64,000 nt of DNA, from assembly GCA_015143295.1 (NCBI GenBank), contig CM026568.1:14452607-14516606 (forward strand), read 5' to 3'. The notes under the pieces are model-generated. The model had not been told where the DNA came from and made no database searches. It saw nothing but the letters and a program-made list of their open reading frames with translations. This document shows positions 47,330-59,181 of this stretch, piece after piece; positions within the stretch are counted from its first letter, which is position 1, and every line of letters begins with the position of its first letter. Both the position numbers and the translations under genes were made by a program. The stretch is from Tetracentron sinense. Lineage: Eukaryota; Streptophyta; Magnoliopsida; Trochodendrales; Trochodendraceae.

Positions 47330-50300
47330 ATGGAAGCTAGAATGATTAGTTTAAATGGAAATAATTGGAAAATTTGGAAACCGAAGATGGAGGACTTACT
47401 TTATTGTAAACATTTGCATGCTCCAATTGAGGGTATTGAAAGTAAGCCGGACTTCATGTCAAATGAAGATTGGAAAATTTTAGATAAAAAAACAATTTCG
47501 AATATTCGGCAATGGTTAGAAGATGTTGTATTTCACCATGTGTCAAATGAGAGCACCGCACAAGGTTTGTGGAAGAAACTGCATGACCATTATGAAGAGG
47601 TTAGAAGACAAGCATCGGGTTCCTCTCATCAATAAGTTTTGGCCAGTGAAGAAAGAGGAAGATCCAAGAATTGGGGTGATCATTTTCGTGATAAATCTAA
47701 AGGGAGATCCAAATCAAGAACCAATGTTGAATGCTATTATTGTCACAAGAAGTGACATATGAAGAAAGAACGCCAAAAATTCAAAAGAGACATGAAAGAG
47801 GACAAAGGCAATGATAAAGAGAAGGGAACCATTAGGTTGCAACAAAAGACAATGATGAAGTGCTCACCGCATATGATGAAGATTATTTTGGTGCCATATG
47901 TGATGATTTCGAATGGATTGTTGACACGGTTGTTTCTTATCATGCAACACCAAATGAAGAGTTATTTTTTTCATACAATTCTAGTGAATTTTGTATGGTT
48001 AAATGGGAAAATAGTGGTGCTTCAAACATTGTTGGCATCAGTGATGTTCACATTGAAACACATGTGGTCACAAGCTTGTTTTGAAGGATGTGAGACATGT
48101 ACCGGATCTTCGATTGAATCTAATCTCATGTGAAAAGTTGGATGATGAAGGGTATGAGAATAATCTTGGGAAAGGAAGATGGAAGTTGTCAAAGGGTTCT
48201 CTCATCGTGGCAAGGGGTAAGAAGAAAACAACTCTTTACAAAATGAAGGTTCACTTGTTCAAGGGCGAAGTGAACACCGCCTTAGAAGATTCATCACCAA
48301 ATTTATGGCATCGAAGGTTTGGTCACATGAGCAAGAAAGGAATTTAAGTTTTGGCAAAATGCAACTTCTACCTAGTATGAAAGGTACGTCCATTGAACCT
48401 TGTGATCATTGCTTAGCCGGTAAACAACATAGAGTTTCATTTCTTCAAATTAGCAATAAGCATAAATCTGAAATTTTGAATTTAGTACACTCGGATGTGT
48501 GTGGTCCTATGAGTATGAATTCTGTTGGTGGTGCTTATTACTTTGTTACTTTCATAGATGATGCATCTAGAAAGTGTGGTCTTATGCCATAAAATCAAAG
48601 GATGAAGTGTTTGAAATCTTTAAAGTGTTTTATGTTATGGTTGAACAAGAAAGTGGTAAAACTCTCAAGTGTATTCGTACGGATAATGGGGGAGAGTAAC
48701 TTTAAATGCATTCAAGAGTTATTGTGATATGCATGGTATTCGGCATGAAAGAACCGTTCCCCGTACTTCTCAACAAAATGGGGTAGCGGAAAGGATGAAC
48801 CGGACAATAGGTGAAACGATGAGAAGTATGCTTGCATGTGCAAAGTTGCCAAAACACTTTTGAGGTGAAGCAATGCGTACCGCGTGTTATCAAATTAATC
48901 ATTCTCCATCAGTTCCACTTGGAGGACAAGTTCTCAAGAAGACGTGGGGTGGCAATGATATTTCATATTCCGGTTTGAAGGTGTTTGGATGCAAAGCTTT
49001 TATGCATGTTCCCAATGAGCTCCATTCCAAGCTAGACTACAAGTCTTTACCGTGTGTCTTCTTGGGATATGGTGATGCAGAATTTGGTTACCGGTTGTTG
49101 GATCTGATAAATAAGAAGTTACATAAAAGTAGAGATGTGGTTTTTCGAGAGGATCAAACCATTAAAGATTTTGAGAAGAGAAAAGAGTCTCAAAAGATTG
49201 TAAGTGAGTCAATTGAAACCATTTTTGTTCCTCCACTGGTACAACATGAAAATGGTGGGGAAGAGCCCCCTGAAAATGAGAATGAACGAGATCATGTTGA
49301 AGAGGGGGAGCAACCCTCTAATGAAGAAGAGCAACCCGAGTCACATTTGAGAAGATCTACTAGTGAGAGAAGACCCTCAAGTAGATATCCTCAAAATGAG
49401 TATATGATGGTTACTAATGAAGGTGAACCGAAAAGTTTCCAAAGAGCTCAAGTTGATGTGCACAAGGGTGAGTGGTTAAAAGCTATGCAAGATGAGATTG
49501 ACTCATTGCATAAGAACCATACTTATGATCTTGTTGAGCTACCGAATGAAAGAAAAGCTTTGAAAAACAAATGGGTCTTCAAGGTAAAGCATGAAGACAA
49601 TGGAAAGAAAGTGCGATACAAGGCACGGTTAGTTGTGAAATGCTTTGGGCAGAAAAAGGGAATTGACTTTGATGAAATATTTTCTCCCGTAGTCAAGATG
49701 TCATCTATTCGAATTGTTTTGGGTTTGGCAGCAAGCTTGAATTTGGAAATTGAGCAACTAGATGTCAAGACCGCACTCCTTCATGGAGATTTGAATGAAG
49801 AGTTATACATAGAGCAACTAAATAGATTTAAAATCAAGGGTAAAGAGCACATGGATTGCAAGTTAAAGAAAAGCTTATATGGGTTGAAGCAAGCACCAAG
49901 GCAGTGGTACAAGAAGTTCAATTCATTTATGATGGATCATGAGTACTAAAGATCAAAATAAGACCATTGTGTCTACTTTAGAAGGTTTTCTAATGGTGAC
50001 TTTATTGTTCTCTTGCTTTATGTTGATGATATGTTGATCGTTGGTCAAGATGCTAACATGATTGATAGGTTAAAGAGAAGCCTAAGCAAGTCTTTTGACA
50101 TGAAAGACTTAGGAGCGGCAAAACAAATTTTGGGCATGGTGATCTCTCGTGATAGGAAAGCCAAAAAGTTGTGGCTATCACAAGAAAGGTACATTGAACG
50201 GGTGCTTGAGAAATTCCAATTGACGAATGTTAAACCAGTTAGCACTCCACTTGCAAGTCATTTCAAGCTAAGTAAAGAGCAAAGTCCTTCAAGTGAAGAA

Positions 50301-50996
50301 GAGAGAAGATGCATGGAAAAAGTTCCATATGCTTCGGTTGTTGGAAGTTTAAGATATGTAATGGTTTGCACAAGGCCAGATATTGCACATGCCGTTGGGG
50401 TTGTAAGTATGGTTTTTTGATCAAATCTAGGGAAGGAACATTGGGAAGCAGTAAAGTGGGTTCTTAGATATCTTAGAGGCACTTCTAAGATGTGTTTGTG
50501 CTTTGGGATGTCAAAGCCTGAGTTGGAGGGATTCACAAATTCAAACATGTCAAGTGACCTTGATCATAGGAAGTCTACTTCAGGGTATTTGTTTACCTTT
50601 GCAGGGGGGCTGTATCTTGGCAATCCAAATTGCAAAAGTGTGGATTTATCTACTACAAAAGCAGAGTACATCGCAGCTACAAAAGCTTACAAGGAAATTT
50701 TATAGATGAAGAGGTACTTGGAAGAACTTAGTTTGGAACAAAGCAGGTATGTTGTTCACTGTGATAGTTAGAGTGCTATTCATTTGAATAAAAATTCAAG
50801 TTTTCATTCCAAGTCTAAGTACATTGAGGTAAGACACCATTGGATTAGAGATGTGTTAAAAAAGAAGTTACTGCACCTTGAAAAGATTCATACCGAGAAG
50901 AATGGTTTGGATATGATGACAAAGAGTCTTCCTAGAGACAAGTATGAGTTTTGCAGAAGAGCTGCAGGTATGAGCATAGAGAAGCTCTCCTCATAA
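47330..50996 (+). pseudogene. Copia 2 gag-pol polyprotein, broken
   Basis: Gag starts 'MEARMISLNGNNWKIWKPKM', and much of gag is deleted after 'KLHDHYEE' (about 47605). A knuckle remnant 'CYYCHKK.HMKKE' follows. The protease site reads 'WIVDTVVSYHAT', with Val where the family has the DSG/DTG glycine. Then come 'LWHRRFGHM', integrase ('DHCLAGKQHRVSF', 'IRTDNGGE') and RT ('LYVDDMLIVGQD'). RNase H ('GSLRYVMVCTRPDIAHAV' onward) ends 'AGMSIEKLSS'. The RT is the best preserved part (48873-49949 open). Stops occur near 48345, 48590, 48698, 49949, 50420 and 50705. Confidence 0.88.
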
Positions 50997-51011
50997 GTCG
51001 GAGAGGGAGTT

Positions 51012-51630
51012 TGTTGGATTTCCTCCTTTATGAGGAGTGGGACCCACCACCTTTTCTTTTCAAATCCTCCATCAACAACTTTTTTCTTGGAAAGGAGTTG
51101 GCATTTATCGCCATTGTCCCTCTTTGTCTCATCCTCCAAGCCAAAAACGTGAGAGAGAGTGTGAACCGTTTGGTATTCCACATTTGAGAACACACACTTG
51201 TGTTGTGAGAAAAACCACTCAAAAGAGAGAAGAAAAAATCCATATTTTTGCTACCTCAAGGAAAGAAGAAGAGGAACTTGGGTAGAAGAAAAAGAGAAGG
51301 TCATCCTCTTCATCTTGCATTTCTCTTTTGAGGTAAGTAGGCTCATTCTTATTTGTTTATCCACTTCTTAGTGAAGCATTGTATTCCAAGTGTTACTTTC
51401 ACTTGGTGTTGGTATACTCTAGTGGTATGTAGAGTGATTTCTTGTAACCCTATTATTCACATAGTGGAAGTTTTTCTTAGACTAGTGTCCCATGATTTTT
51501 CCCTTCATTTGGAGGGTTTTTCACGTTAAAAATATTGTGTGTTTGTTTTTTATTTCCCTTACTTTTATTGTGGTAATTTGTCTCCTTGATTTACATTCAC
51601 AAAGGGGGAAAAGTGTATTTTTCCCCAACA
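51012..51630 (+). repeat. Copia 2 right LTR
   Basis: It is 619 bp, beginning TGTTGGATTTCC and ending TCCCCAACA. Confidence 0.9.
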
Positions 51631-52763
51631 TTGCCTACCTTTGGTAATTTATTTTCATACTAAAAAGTTAAATCAGGCTCTGATTTTGTGGTTTGCCTGT
51701 TGGAGTTTGACAATTATGGCACTGTTTCGACCTTATAGTTGATGTAAAGGGAGGTGTTCCTTGGATTACCCCTTCGCGCTTTCCTGACTTCAACTTTGTT
51801 ATTTTAACATTTCGCACTTAAGTAGTCTGAAGCTTGATGGTGCACATGTTCTCTGATAACTTGGTCAAGAGGCTGGGCTCATTTCAACTACACTTGGGTG
51901 CACTGCTGTTTGATGATTGAGCCAATCCCTCTGATTGAACACCACTAATCATATATCTTTAGTATTTGGTTAATAGACTTGTTTCTTGGGATTATCAACT
52001 GTAATTTCATTGGTCATTCTGGATCAGATAACAAGGAATATCTTATCAGTGTTTTGTTTCATTTTCTTACATGCAATTGCATCCTCAAGAGGTTGATATT
52101 GATCGAACAGGCTTAGGCTTAGATTAGTTAAGCAGATATGTCACATGTAAGATACAGACTAAGTCCGTGCTATATTATTCATTGTTTCAATTAAGATTAG
52201 ACTTATATTATTCCAATTGATACAGACTAAGTTCGTGCTATATTATTCATTATTTCAATAGGCTTAAATTATACCAATTGGAGACTTATGTACATGACGC
52301 TCATATCTCCAGAAGGTGGTTACATATTTTGCGAAAAAGATGGGCTTAAGAGGGGCTTGCGAGTATGGACTCATCTGATCGTCAGATGGGTGAAACCATA
52401 ACAGGTGCAGATTTTGCTATCAGAAGTTTATTTTGATATAAGCTCATATTTTTTGGTTTATTAGTTCAGTCCTTTTATTTATGATACAATTTCCATTTCA
52501 GAAAGTGATAATTCCAAGGAAATTGATGAACAAGTAGCAAAAGAGTGAGAGAAGGAACTTCTTCTGGGCTTGCAGAGTAGATGATTATGATGTGCAGATT
52601 TTGCTAAACCATAGAAAGATCTTTAAATTTTCTAATCTCCAAGCCCGTGTAGATATAAAATTTGTAGGCATTTTTTTGTTTTTGGTGTGTACAACTAATT
52701 TTATTAATTTAATGGTGTGCAGTCAATATTTTTTTACTAATTGGGTGCAGTCATCAAATATTT
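51631..52763. other. TIR transposon interior, right part
   Basis: No gene is seen. A direct repeat 'gatacagactaagt(c/t)cgtgctatattattcatt' occurs at about 52150 and 52220. At 52709-52763 two tandem variants of the inner TIR sequence ('aatggtgtgcagtcaatattt', 'aattgggtgcagtcatcaaat') precede the LINE tail. Confidence 0.4.
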
Positions 52764-52795
52764 TTTTTTTATTTTTTGAAAATCATTCATAACAT

Positions 52796-55700
52796 TCAAC
52801 CAACATCAGACATTACAGAGACTAGGGGTGGAAAACTGCCAGAAACATCACAAAGACTATGAAGGCGAACCTCCTGAATTGAAGGGTGAACAAATCCGAT
52901 CCCCATCCGAGATTGAGATAGAGAGAGGGTGGCCAGCCAGTGCGCAAGCCCATTCAAAGAACGAGGAATAAACGAAAAAGACACCCGCTCAAAACCACAA
53001 AGAGAAGCCTTCATATCCTCCATGAGAATCAACACTTCAAGCAGAAAAGAACCCCCAGAAGAGTTCAGAGCAAGGATAAGGCTTAGAGAATCCGATTCAA
53101 CAATAATATTTTTCCACTGGCTCTCAGATGCCAACAGGATTCCAAGGCAAATAGCCTTAGCTTCAGCCATAATTGGAGAGCTACAAGCAGATACTTTCAC
53201 ACGGAAGTCTACCACCTGCCCGACACTATCCCGACCCACTGCAGCTGCACCTCCTGTAGAGCCTTGATGGACAAAAGCCCCATCACAGTTAATTTTTATA
53301 AAGCCCGCCAAGGGAGACTCCCAATTGGAAGGGGCTGAAATTGGTGGTTTGGGAGAAACTAGGGGCCAACCTGACCGGGCTTCAATGGCAAATGCAGAGG
53401 CACGTGATAACACAGTGGAAGGAGCACCAGAAATTTGCGAGAATAATTTTTCATTGCGAGCTTTCCACAAATGCCAAAGAATGGAGGCAAAAAGAAGCAA
53501 CAACACGTCTGGCTCAGGTTGGAGACGAAGGTGATTAACAATGGCTATCCACCACTCGGCAAAGGAGCAGGATCCTTGAGGACGATGGTGCAAGGCCAGA
53601 GGGGAACTGAACCATACGGCTCGAGCAAAAGTACACTGTATTAGACAGTGTTCCACAGTTTCATCAGCACATCCACACCAAGGACATAAAACACCACGTG
53701 CTATATTACGATGAGCCAAATTGGCCCCCACTGCCAATGCATTGGAGCACCCCCTCCAAATAAAGAACTGAAGTTTTCGTGGGATCTTCATCTGCCAGAT
53801 AGATTTCCAAAGAGACGGATTATCGAGGATGGCAGAGCCCCTAGAGGCGACAATAGGACTTGACCCATTATGCATGGCCACATGATAAGCCGATTTAACC
53901 GAGAACCGACCTTTAGAGTCAAAATGCCATACCCAACGATCAGCCACTCCTCGAGAACTAGGCTGGATGCCTAGGATAGCGGAACATTCCTCGTCAGAAA
54001 AAAGACAATGGAGCGCGTTTAAATTCCAACCCTTTGATATAGGATCAATTAAATCTGCTACAAAAAGAAAAGGAGCATCGGGTGGACGACCAGAGAAAGG
54101 TTTAAATCCTGGGAGCGAGGGGATCCAGGGGAATCCCAAATAAGAATGTGATTGCCAGTTCCCACTTGCCACCGAAGACCCTTAATCAACAATTTCCGCC
54201 CTTCTAAAATACTTCTCCAACCCCAAGAGGGTCGGTGACCCAAGGAAGCCTCAAGGAATTCACAATGAGGAAAATACAGAGCCTTAAGTAATTTGGCCCA
54301 TGTCGAGTTAGGGGATGAGATGAGGCGCCAACACTGCTTAGCCAGCAATGCAATGTTAAAATGCGTTAGCAAACGAAAGCCAAGGCCCCCTTCAAGCTTT
54401 CTTTGGCAAACACGATTCCATTTTAACCAACAAATTTTACGCTCCCCCTCACGTTGGCCCCACCAAAATTGCCGAATAGCTTTATCCATTGTAGCCAAGA
54501 CTCCCTCTGGAATTTTAAAACAAGACATTACATGGGAAGGGGTACAGACTGAATTAGAATAGAACGGCCAGCCGGAGACAGGAGCTTCGATTTCCACCCT
54601 TGGACCTTAGAAACCACACGATCTCGCATAGATTGAAAGTCTGTTGATTTGGCAGAGCCAAATTGCATAGGAATGCCTAGATAGCGGTCCAACCGGGGTA
54701 ATATATTGCAATGAAAAATGCGCCCAATCATACGACGAAAACGATGAGGAGTTTTTGGGGAGAAGAACAGACCGGATTTCCTCTTATTTATCAACTGCCC
54801 AGTTGCAGCCCCATAGAAGCGAAGGATTTCATTGATAACAGCTGCCTGATCAAGAGATGCCTTGGAAAAAAAAATACTATCGTCTGCAAATAGAAGATGA
54901 GTAAATCTATCACTTCGCCGAAAAAGCTGAATTCCGTGCAATGTATGAGAGGCTTCCGCATGGTCAAGAAGGCAGAGAGACAGTGGCTGACGAGTATGAA
55001 CAAATAGGGGGAGAGCGGATCTCCTTGTCGCAGCCCACGCTCAGGATGAATCAAGCCCTGTGATTGACCATTGATTAAAACAGAATACGAGACTGAAGCA
55101 TAACAATTATGAAGAATGGAACACCATAAAGGAGGAAAGCCGATGTGCGGTAACAATAGGTCCAAAAATCGCCATTCAACCCGATCATAAGCCCGACTCA
55201 TATCAGCTTGGAAGCCCATAAGATAGTCTCTGCCACGAGTTCGACGCTTAAAGAAATGCCCAATCTCATGCACAATAAGAGCATTGTCAGAAATATGCCT
55301 CCCCGCAAGAAAGGCACTTTGAGCCGGGTGAATGAGACTGTGGAAAATACCTTGGAGATGATTAACTAAAACCTTAGCAAGGATTTTATATAAAACATTA
55401 CACAAGCTAATAGGTCTGTAATCAGATATAGATTCCGGACAGTGACTTTTAGGAATAAGAACAATATAGGAATAATTAAACCTGGCCGGAAATGGGTCCC
55501 CCTGGAGAAGCTGCTTTAGAACCAAAACTATATCAGAGCCAATAGTCGACCATTCTGATTGGAAGAATTGCGCTGGATAACCATCTGGGCCGGGAGCTTT
55601 AAGAGGACCAATTTGAGAAAGGGCGGTGAAGATTTCAGCCTCAAAGAAGGGGCTATCCAAAATAGAAAGCATATCAGGAGTTAGCCGAGTGGGCACCTGT

Positions 55701-56947
55701 TGAAAAACCGCTTGGATACCTGAAGGATTGGATGAACGAAACACCGATGTAAAATGGTCAAGGATGTCTGCCTGGATATCAGATGGATTGTAGAGCCAGT
55801 CACCATTTACATTCCGGAGGCAAGAAATAAGGTTTCAACGACGACGAATAAATGTAGTCGAATGAAAAAACCTTGTGTTTTGATCACCTGAGCGGAGCCA
55901 CTGAATACGCGAACGTTGGTGCCAGAACATTTCTTCGTCATTAAGGGCTTGATTCAGCTCATTGGAAATGGTTAGAATTTGATTACGAACAGCCACTGTG
56001 ATTTTCTTGTTTTGGAGGTGATTAAGCTGGTCCTGCAAAGTTTTAATACGTTGGGGCAGCTGACCAAAATAACTTCGGTGCCATTGTTGTAGCCTAATCC
56101 GACAAGAGTTGAGTGCATTGAAGATATGATCGGGATGATGCCCCTTGATAGATTGCAACCAAGTATCTTTGATGATGGATGAAAATTGGGGATGTTGCCT
56201 CCACATGGCTTCATAATGAAATGGATAATTCCCATGAGACCAAGATGGAAAAAGATCCAGAAGAACCGGCCTGTGATCTGAGTTACTATATGGGAGATGA
56301 TGGACATGTGCTGATGGATACCGTTGATTCCATTCCTCAGTTGCAAGGACCCTGTCCAAGCGTTCCAAGATGGAATGGGGGTGAAGCTGCATGTTAGACC
56401 ATGTGAAAGGAGGGCCTGAGAACCCTAAATCAACAAAATTGCGGGCATTTACGAGCAACTGAAAATCGCGCACCGCAGACCAAATAGGAGGCCGACCCCC
56501 TGCTTTCTCATAAGGATGGAGAATGGCATTAAAATCACCAAGACAGAGGTGAGGCCCAGATCTCCTAGAATGCCAAGAGCGGAGCAACTCCCAGAATGGG
56601 GGTCTCCGGTGCGCCTGGGGAGGACCATACACCATAGAAAGGTGCCAAAAACCCCGGGCTGCGTCCAAGCATATTTGAGCCTCAATTACATTTGGAGAAG
56701 CTGAAGAGATACGGCATTGGCACGGATCCTTCCAAAAAACTCCCAAGCCACCAGAATAGCCCACAGGAGGAACAAGAAAGCGATGAGAAAACCCAAGATT
56801 GCGTTGGAGACGCTGCATAAAATCCTCTGGACGACGGGTTTCCATCAAAAAAATCAAAATGGGACGATGCAGACGAATCAAACGTTTGAGAGCACTTACT
56901 CTCGAGGCCGACCCCATACCGCGACAGTTCCAACTAATAAACTTCAT
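52796..56947 (-). pseudogene. LINE ORF2: endonuclease, reverse transcriptase, RNase H
   Basis: ORF2 starts MKFISWNCRGMGS at 56947. The AP endonuclease shows 'FLMETRR', 'LCLGDFNAIL' and 'SNSDHRPVLL'. Reverse transcriptase has 'DYRPISLCNVLYKILAKVL', 'QADMSRAYDRVEW', 'GLRQGDPLSPYLF' and the catalytic 'LLFADDS'. A zinc-binding region ('SLWKSIWQMKIPRKLQFFIWR', 'CPWCGCADETVEHC') and plant-type RNase H ('INCDGAFV', 'AEAKAICLG', 'ESDSLSLI') complete it. A TGA at 55837-55835, where Arg (CGA) is expected, interrupts the linker after the endonuclease. Frameshifts occur near 54960, 54560 and 54130. The frames downstream remain long, so decay is slight. Confidence 0.9.
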
Positions 56948-58458
56948 TGAGATCCTTGGGGCTGTTGAGGAACAGCCACCCAATCCGTTGGAGTATAGAT
57001 ACCATCATCGAGACTCAAGGGATGTAGAGAGTCCTTTGAAATTATAGCAGAGTCGTCCACCGGAGCCAGATAGGAATCACGCCGAGTTCCCACATAGGGG
57101 GAGAGCCTGGCATTGGACCTTAAAGAATGAGGCACTGGGCCGAAATGGGTTGGGCCCATATTGGATAAACGGCCAACTTCTTGGGATACCGAATCCATCG
57201 GTATGAGGGTCAGGTTAGAGGCGGGTGGCGGATCCGGATTGAAACTGATGGAAAGAAAACGGGTCCGAATGTCGAGTCTTTCCACCTGGACCAGGGAATG
57301 GGTCGGGTTGTTCTGAATAACTAAAGTCTCGATATAACTGGAAATGGGCTCATTAAATGCGGGCAGAACCGTCACTGAAGAGTGAATAGGGAGGGGAGAT
57401 AAAATTAGACTTCGATCTGATGAAGTGACCGGCTCCAGATTTGAGATGGGATGTGGTGGTGGACAACTGTCAAAGGACGAACAGAAGCCGTGGCTAGTGG
57501 GCAACCCAGCATGCGGAGAAGTGGCCGGTGATCGGGTTAACTCGGCCGAAACCATAACCGATTCCACCACCGGACTGGCGGACGATTCAGAACAACGCCG
57601 GGGGCCATCCGAAACGGAGCCAAGAGGACCGGAGCGCATTGGATCATGGAGACCTGTATCCAGAGGCTTAGAGCTACCAAATGGGTGAATCTCTGGCGAT
57701 TCTGCACGAAGCCAAGGCCCAAATCTGTTCGCCCGCCCCTCGCCACTCGAAGAGGAAGCCGAAGAACAATTGAAGATTACATGACCCATGATCCCGCAGT
57801 GGAAGCAGAAGCGGGGGAGCCGTTCATAACGGAACTGAATAGGTAGCCGTCCGTTCGAAAGCGACCGAAGGCATTTTCCTGCCACCAAAGGCTTGAGGAC
57901 GTCCATACAGACACGGACACGGAGAAACTTGCCCCATTGAGCCAACCCATCTTCTGGAAGATCAACGGATAAAACTTCGCCAAGCGATTTACATAGTTGG
58001 GATCCCACTTCAACTATATGTAAATCAGGGGAAAGGCCATGAAGTTGAATCCAAATAGGCAACGATGATAAATGGAGTGATAATGGGGGTGTGTCCGGGG
58101 ACCAACGAGAGAGGAGGATAGGATAACCCATAAAGCACCAAGGTGCCCGAGCGAGGACCTTAGAAAGATCAGACTCAAGATCAAAGGTAAATAACAGCCA
58201 GTTCTGGGCTAACTCTGTATAATGGACATGCCCCTGTAAGCGCCAGGCGTTAATGATGGAGACCGAAGCTGAACGTCTATTGATCGGCCGATCGGCTAGG
58301 AACCATCCAACCAGGCTGACCAGATACTTGCGACGGGATTTAGCGAGGATCGATTCATCCACTTCAATGATCTCATCTTCATCAGAGGATGCAGAAAAAG
58401 CAGGTCCAGGCTGTGAGGGGAGAGAAGTCGGTGACAAAAGGAGAAAGGGGGTAGTCAT
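56944..58458 (-). CDS. LINE ORF1, nucleic-acid-binding protein, intact
   Basis: It is 504 residues. An N-terminal acidic stretch ('SSDEDEIIEVDES') is followed by a DUF4283-type region (about 40-185, 'RRKYLVSLVGWFLADRPIN', 'WCFMGYPILLSRWSP', 'LPIWIQLHGLSPDL'). A CCHC zinc knuckle follows (Cys218, Cys221, His226, Cys231 in 'CFHCGIMGHVIFNC'), then a long low-complexity Ser/Pro tail. These are the hallmarks of plant L1 ORF1, which binds element RNA. The stop overlaps the ORF2 start as ATGA (56947-56944). No lesion is visible. Confidence 0.88.
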   Translation of the reverse strand: MTTPFLLLSPTSLPSQPGPAFSASSDEDEIIEVDESILAKSRRKYLVSLVGWFLADRPINRRSASVSIINAWRLQGHVHYTELAQNWLLFTFDLESDLSKVLARAPWCFMGYPILLSRWSPDTPPLSLHLSSLPIWIQLHGLSPDLHIVEVGSQLCKSLGEVLSVDLPEDGLAQWGKFLRVRVCMDVLKPLVAGKCLRSLSNGRLPIQFRYERLPRFCFHCGIMGHVIFNCSSASSSSGEGRANRFGPWLRAESPEIHPFGSSKPLDTGLHDPMRSGPLGSVSDGPRRCSESSASPVVESVMVSAELTRSPATSPHAGLPTSHGFCSSFDSCPPPHPISNLEPVTSSDRSLILSPLPIHSSVTVLPAFNEPISSYIETLVIQNNPTHSLVQVERLDIRTRFLSISFNPDPPPASNLTLIPMDSVSQEVGRLSNMGPTHFGPVPHSLRSNARLSPYVGTRRDSYLAPVDDSAIISKDSLHPLSLDDGIYTPTDWVAVPQQPQGSQ

Positions 58459-58648
58459 AGCTGGGCCGGAGAGATGGAAGTGAAAGCCAGGAAGAAACTC
58501 AGTCGGAGTTGGGAAAAGCTCTCAAAACGGAGAGAGGTAGAGAATAGACAGTCGGAATTGGTGTGTATCTAACACCACCCTACTTTTATAGTTGGTTAAA
58601 ACTAAAAAATTAAGAAACCAAATCATCTACGGTGATAACCGGATTTGG

Positions 58649-58950
58649 CAAATCCGGTTATCACTACTGAGGCTGTGAGGTATGCCTTTTGACACCCCTT
58701 AACTGTGGTTAAGATTCACTCACCACTAGGGTTCACCCACCCATCCTTGTTTTTTAGAAAAAAAATATTAATTCTTTTTTAAAATATTTAATATTAAAAA
58801 AACCCTAAAAATCTTTTTTTTATTTTAAAAAAAGAATTAATATTTTTTAAAAAAAAAAAAACAAGGATGGATGGATGAATCCTAACAGTTAAGTTAAGGG
58901 GTGTCAAAAGTGACAAGTGGTGACCTCAAGGGGAGTGATAACCGGATTTG
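58649..58950. mobile_element. MITE family A, copy upstream of CLE
   Basis: Ends CAAATCCGGTTATCAC and GTGATAACCGGATTTG are perfect inverted repeats. Arms 'ccttttgacaccccttaact' and complement and 'cacccacccatccttgtttt' and complement follow. The centre is an A/T palindrome. The left end lies against an outer GTGATAACCGGATTTG, forming a 32-bp palindrome. It ends about 230 bp before the CLE start. Confidence 0.75.
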
Positions 58951-59181
58951 CCCGTAGAGGATTGAGGATTTGACTTGAAGAATTAAATGTTGAAACTTTG
59001 CAGCCGAAAAAGAAAATGAAGGCATGTGTTCCACCGGTGGAGAAAAGAGAAACGGGGCTAGCTAGTTAGTACTTCTCTTCTTCTTCTTCTTTATGGCTCT
59101 CTCGCCTTGCCTTATATCACACCTCTCTCTCTCTGTCCTCCCTTAACATTTCTGATCTGTCTCTCTTGAAACGTAACCAGA

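Larger units (their letters stand above)
46659..51630 (+). mobile_element. Ty1/Copia element 2, decayed
   Basis: LTRs 46659-47280 and 51012-51630 (TGTTGG...CCAACA) are very similar. The target duplication is imperfect (TTTCC at 46654-46658, TTGCC at 51631-51635). The primer site TGGTATCAAAGC starts at 47282, and a purine tract 'ggagagggag' precedes the right LTR. It is inserted in the TIR transposon. Confidence 0.9.
52764..58559 (-). mobile_element. L1-type LINE, near full length
   Basis: It runs on the minus strand, from a 5' leader (58459-58559) through ORF1 and ORF2 to an A-rich tail (T-rich at 52764-52780 on the plus strand). A target duplication could not be fixed because the tail merges with T-rich flank. 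ORF1 is intact and ORF2 carries few lesions, so it is younger than the Copia elements. Confidence 0.85.
44327..58580. mobile_element. TIR DNA transposon with 8-bp target duplication, twice invaded
   Basis: The left end GGGTGGTGTTAGGCACACC and the right end CTAACACCACCC are inverted, and TACTTTTA flanks both (44319-44326, 58581-58588). The inverted similarity continues inward. The complement of 44346-44375 ('taatcgggtgcggtcatta') matches 52738-52757 ('taattgggtgcagtcatca'), which lies on the far side of the LINE. So the LINE sits inside the right terminal repeat. Subtracting it and Copia 2 leaves about 3.5 kb. No transposase is recognised. An 8-bp duplication suits hAT, but the roughly 50-bp TIR is long for hAT, and a MULE-like element is the alternative. 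Confidence 0.65.

Noticed and set aside
57425..58013. Overlapping ORFs in LINE ORF1
   Set aside because: They are in other frames of the intact 504-residue ORF1.
52709..58575. LINE target duplication based on 'aattgg' at both ends
   Set aside because: Similarity ends after six to seven bases and is explained by tandem variants of the TIR sequence; the A-rich tail hides the true boundary.
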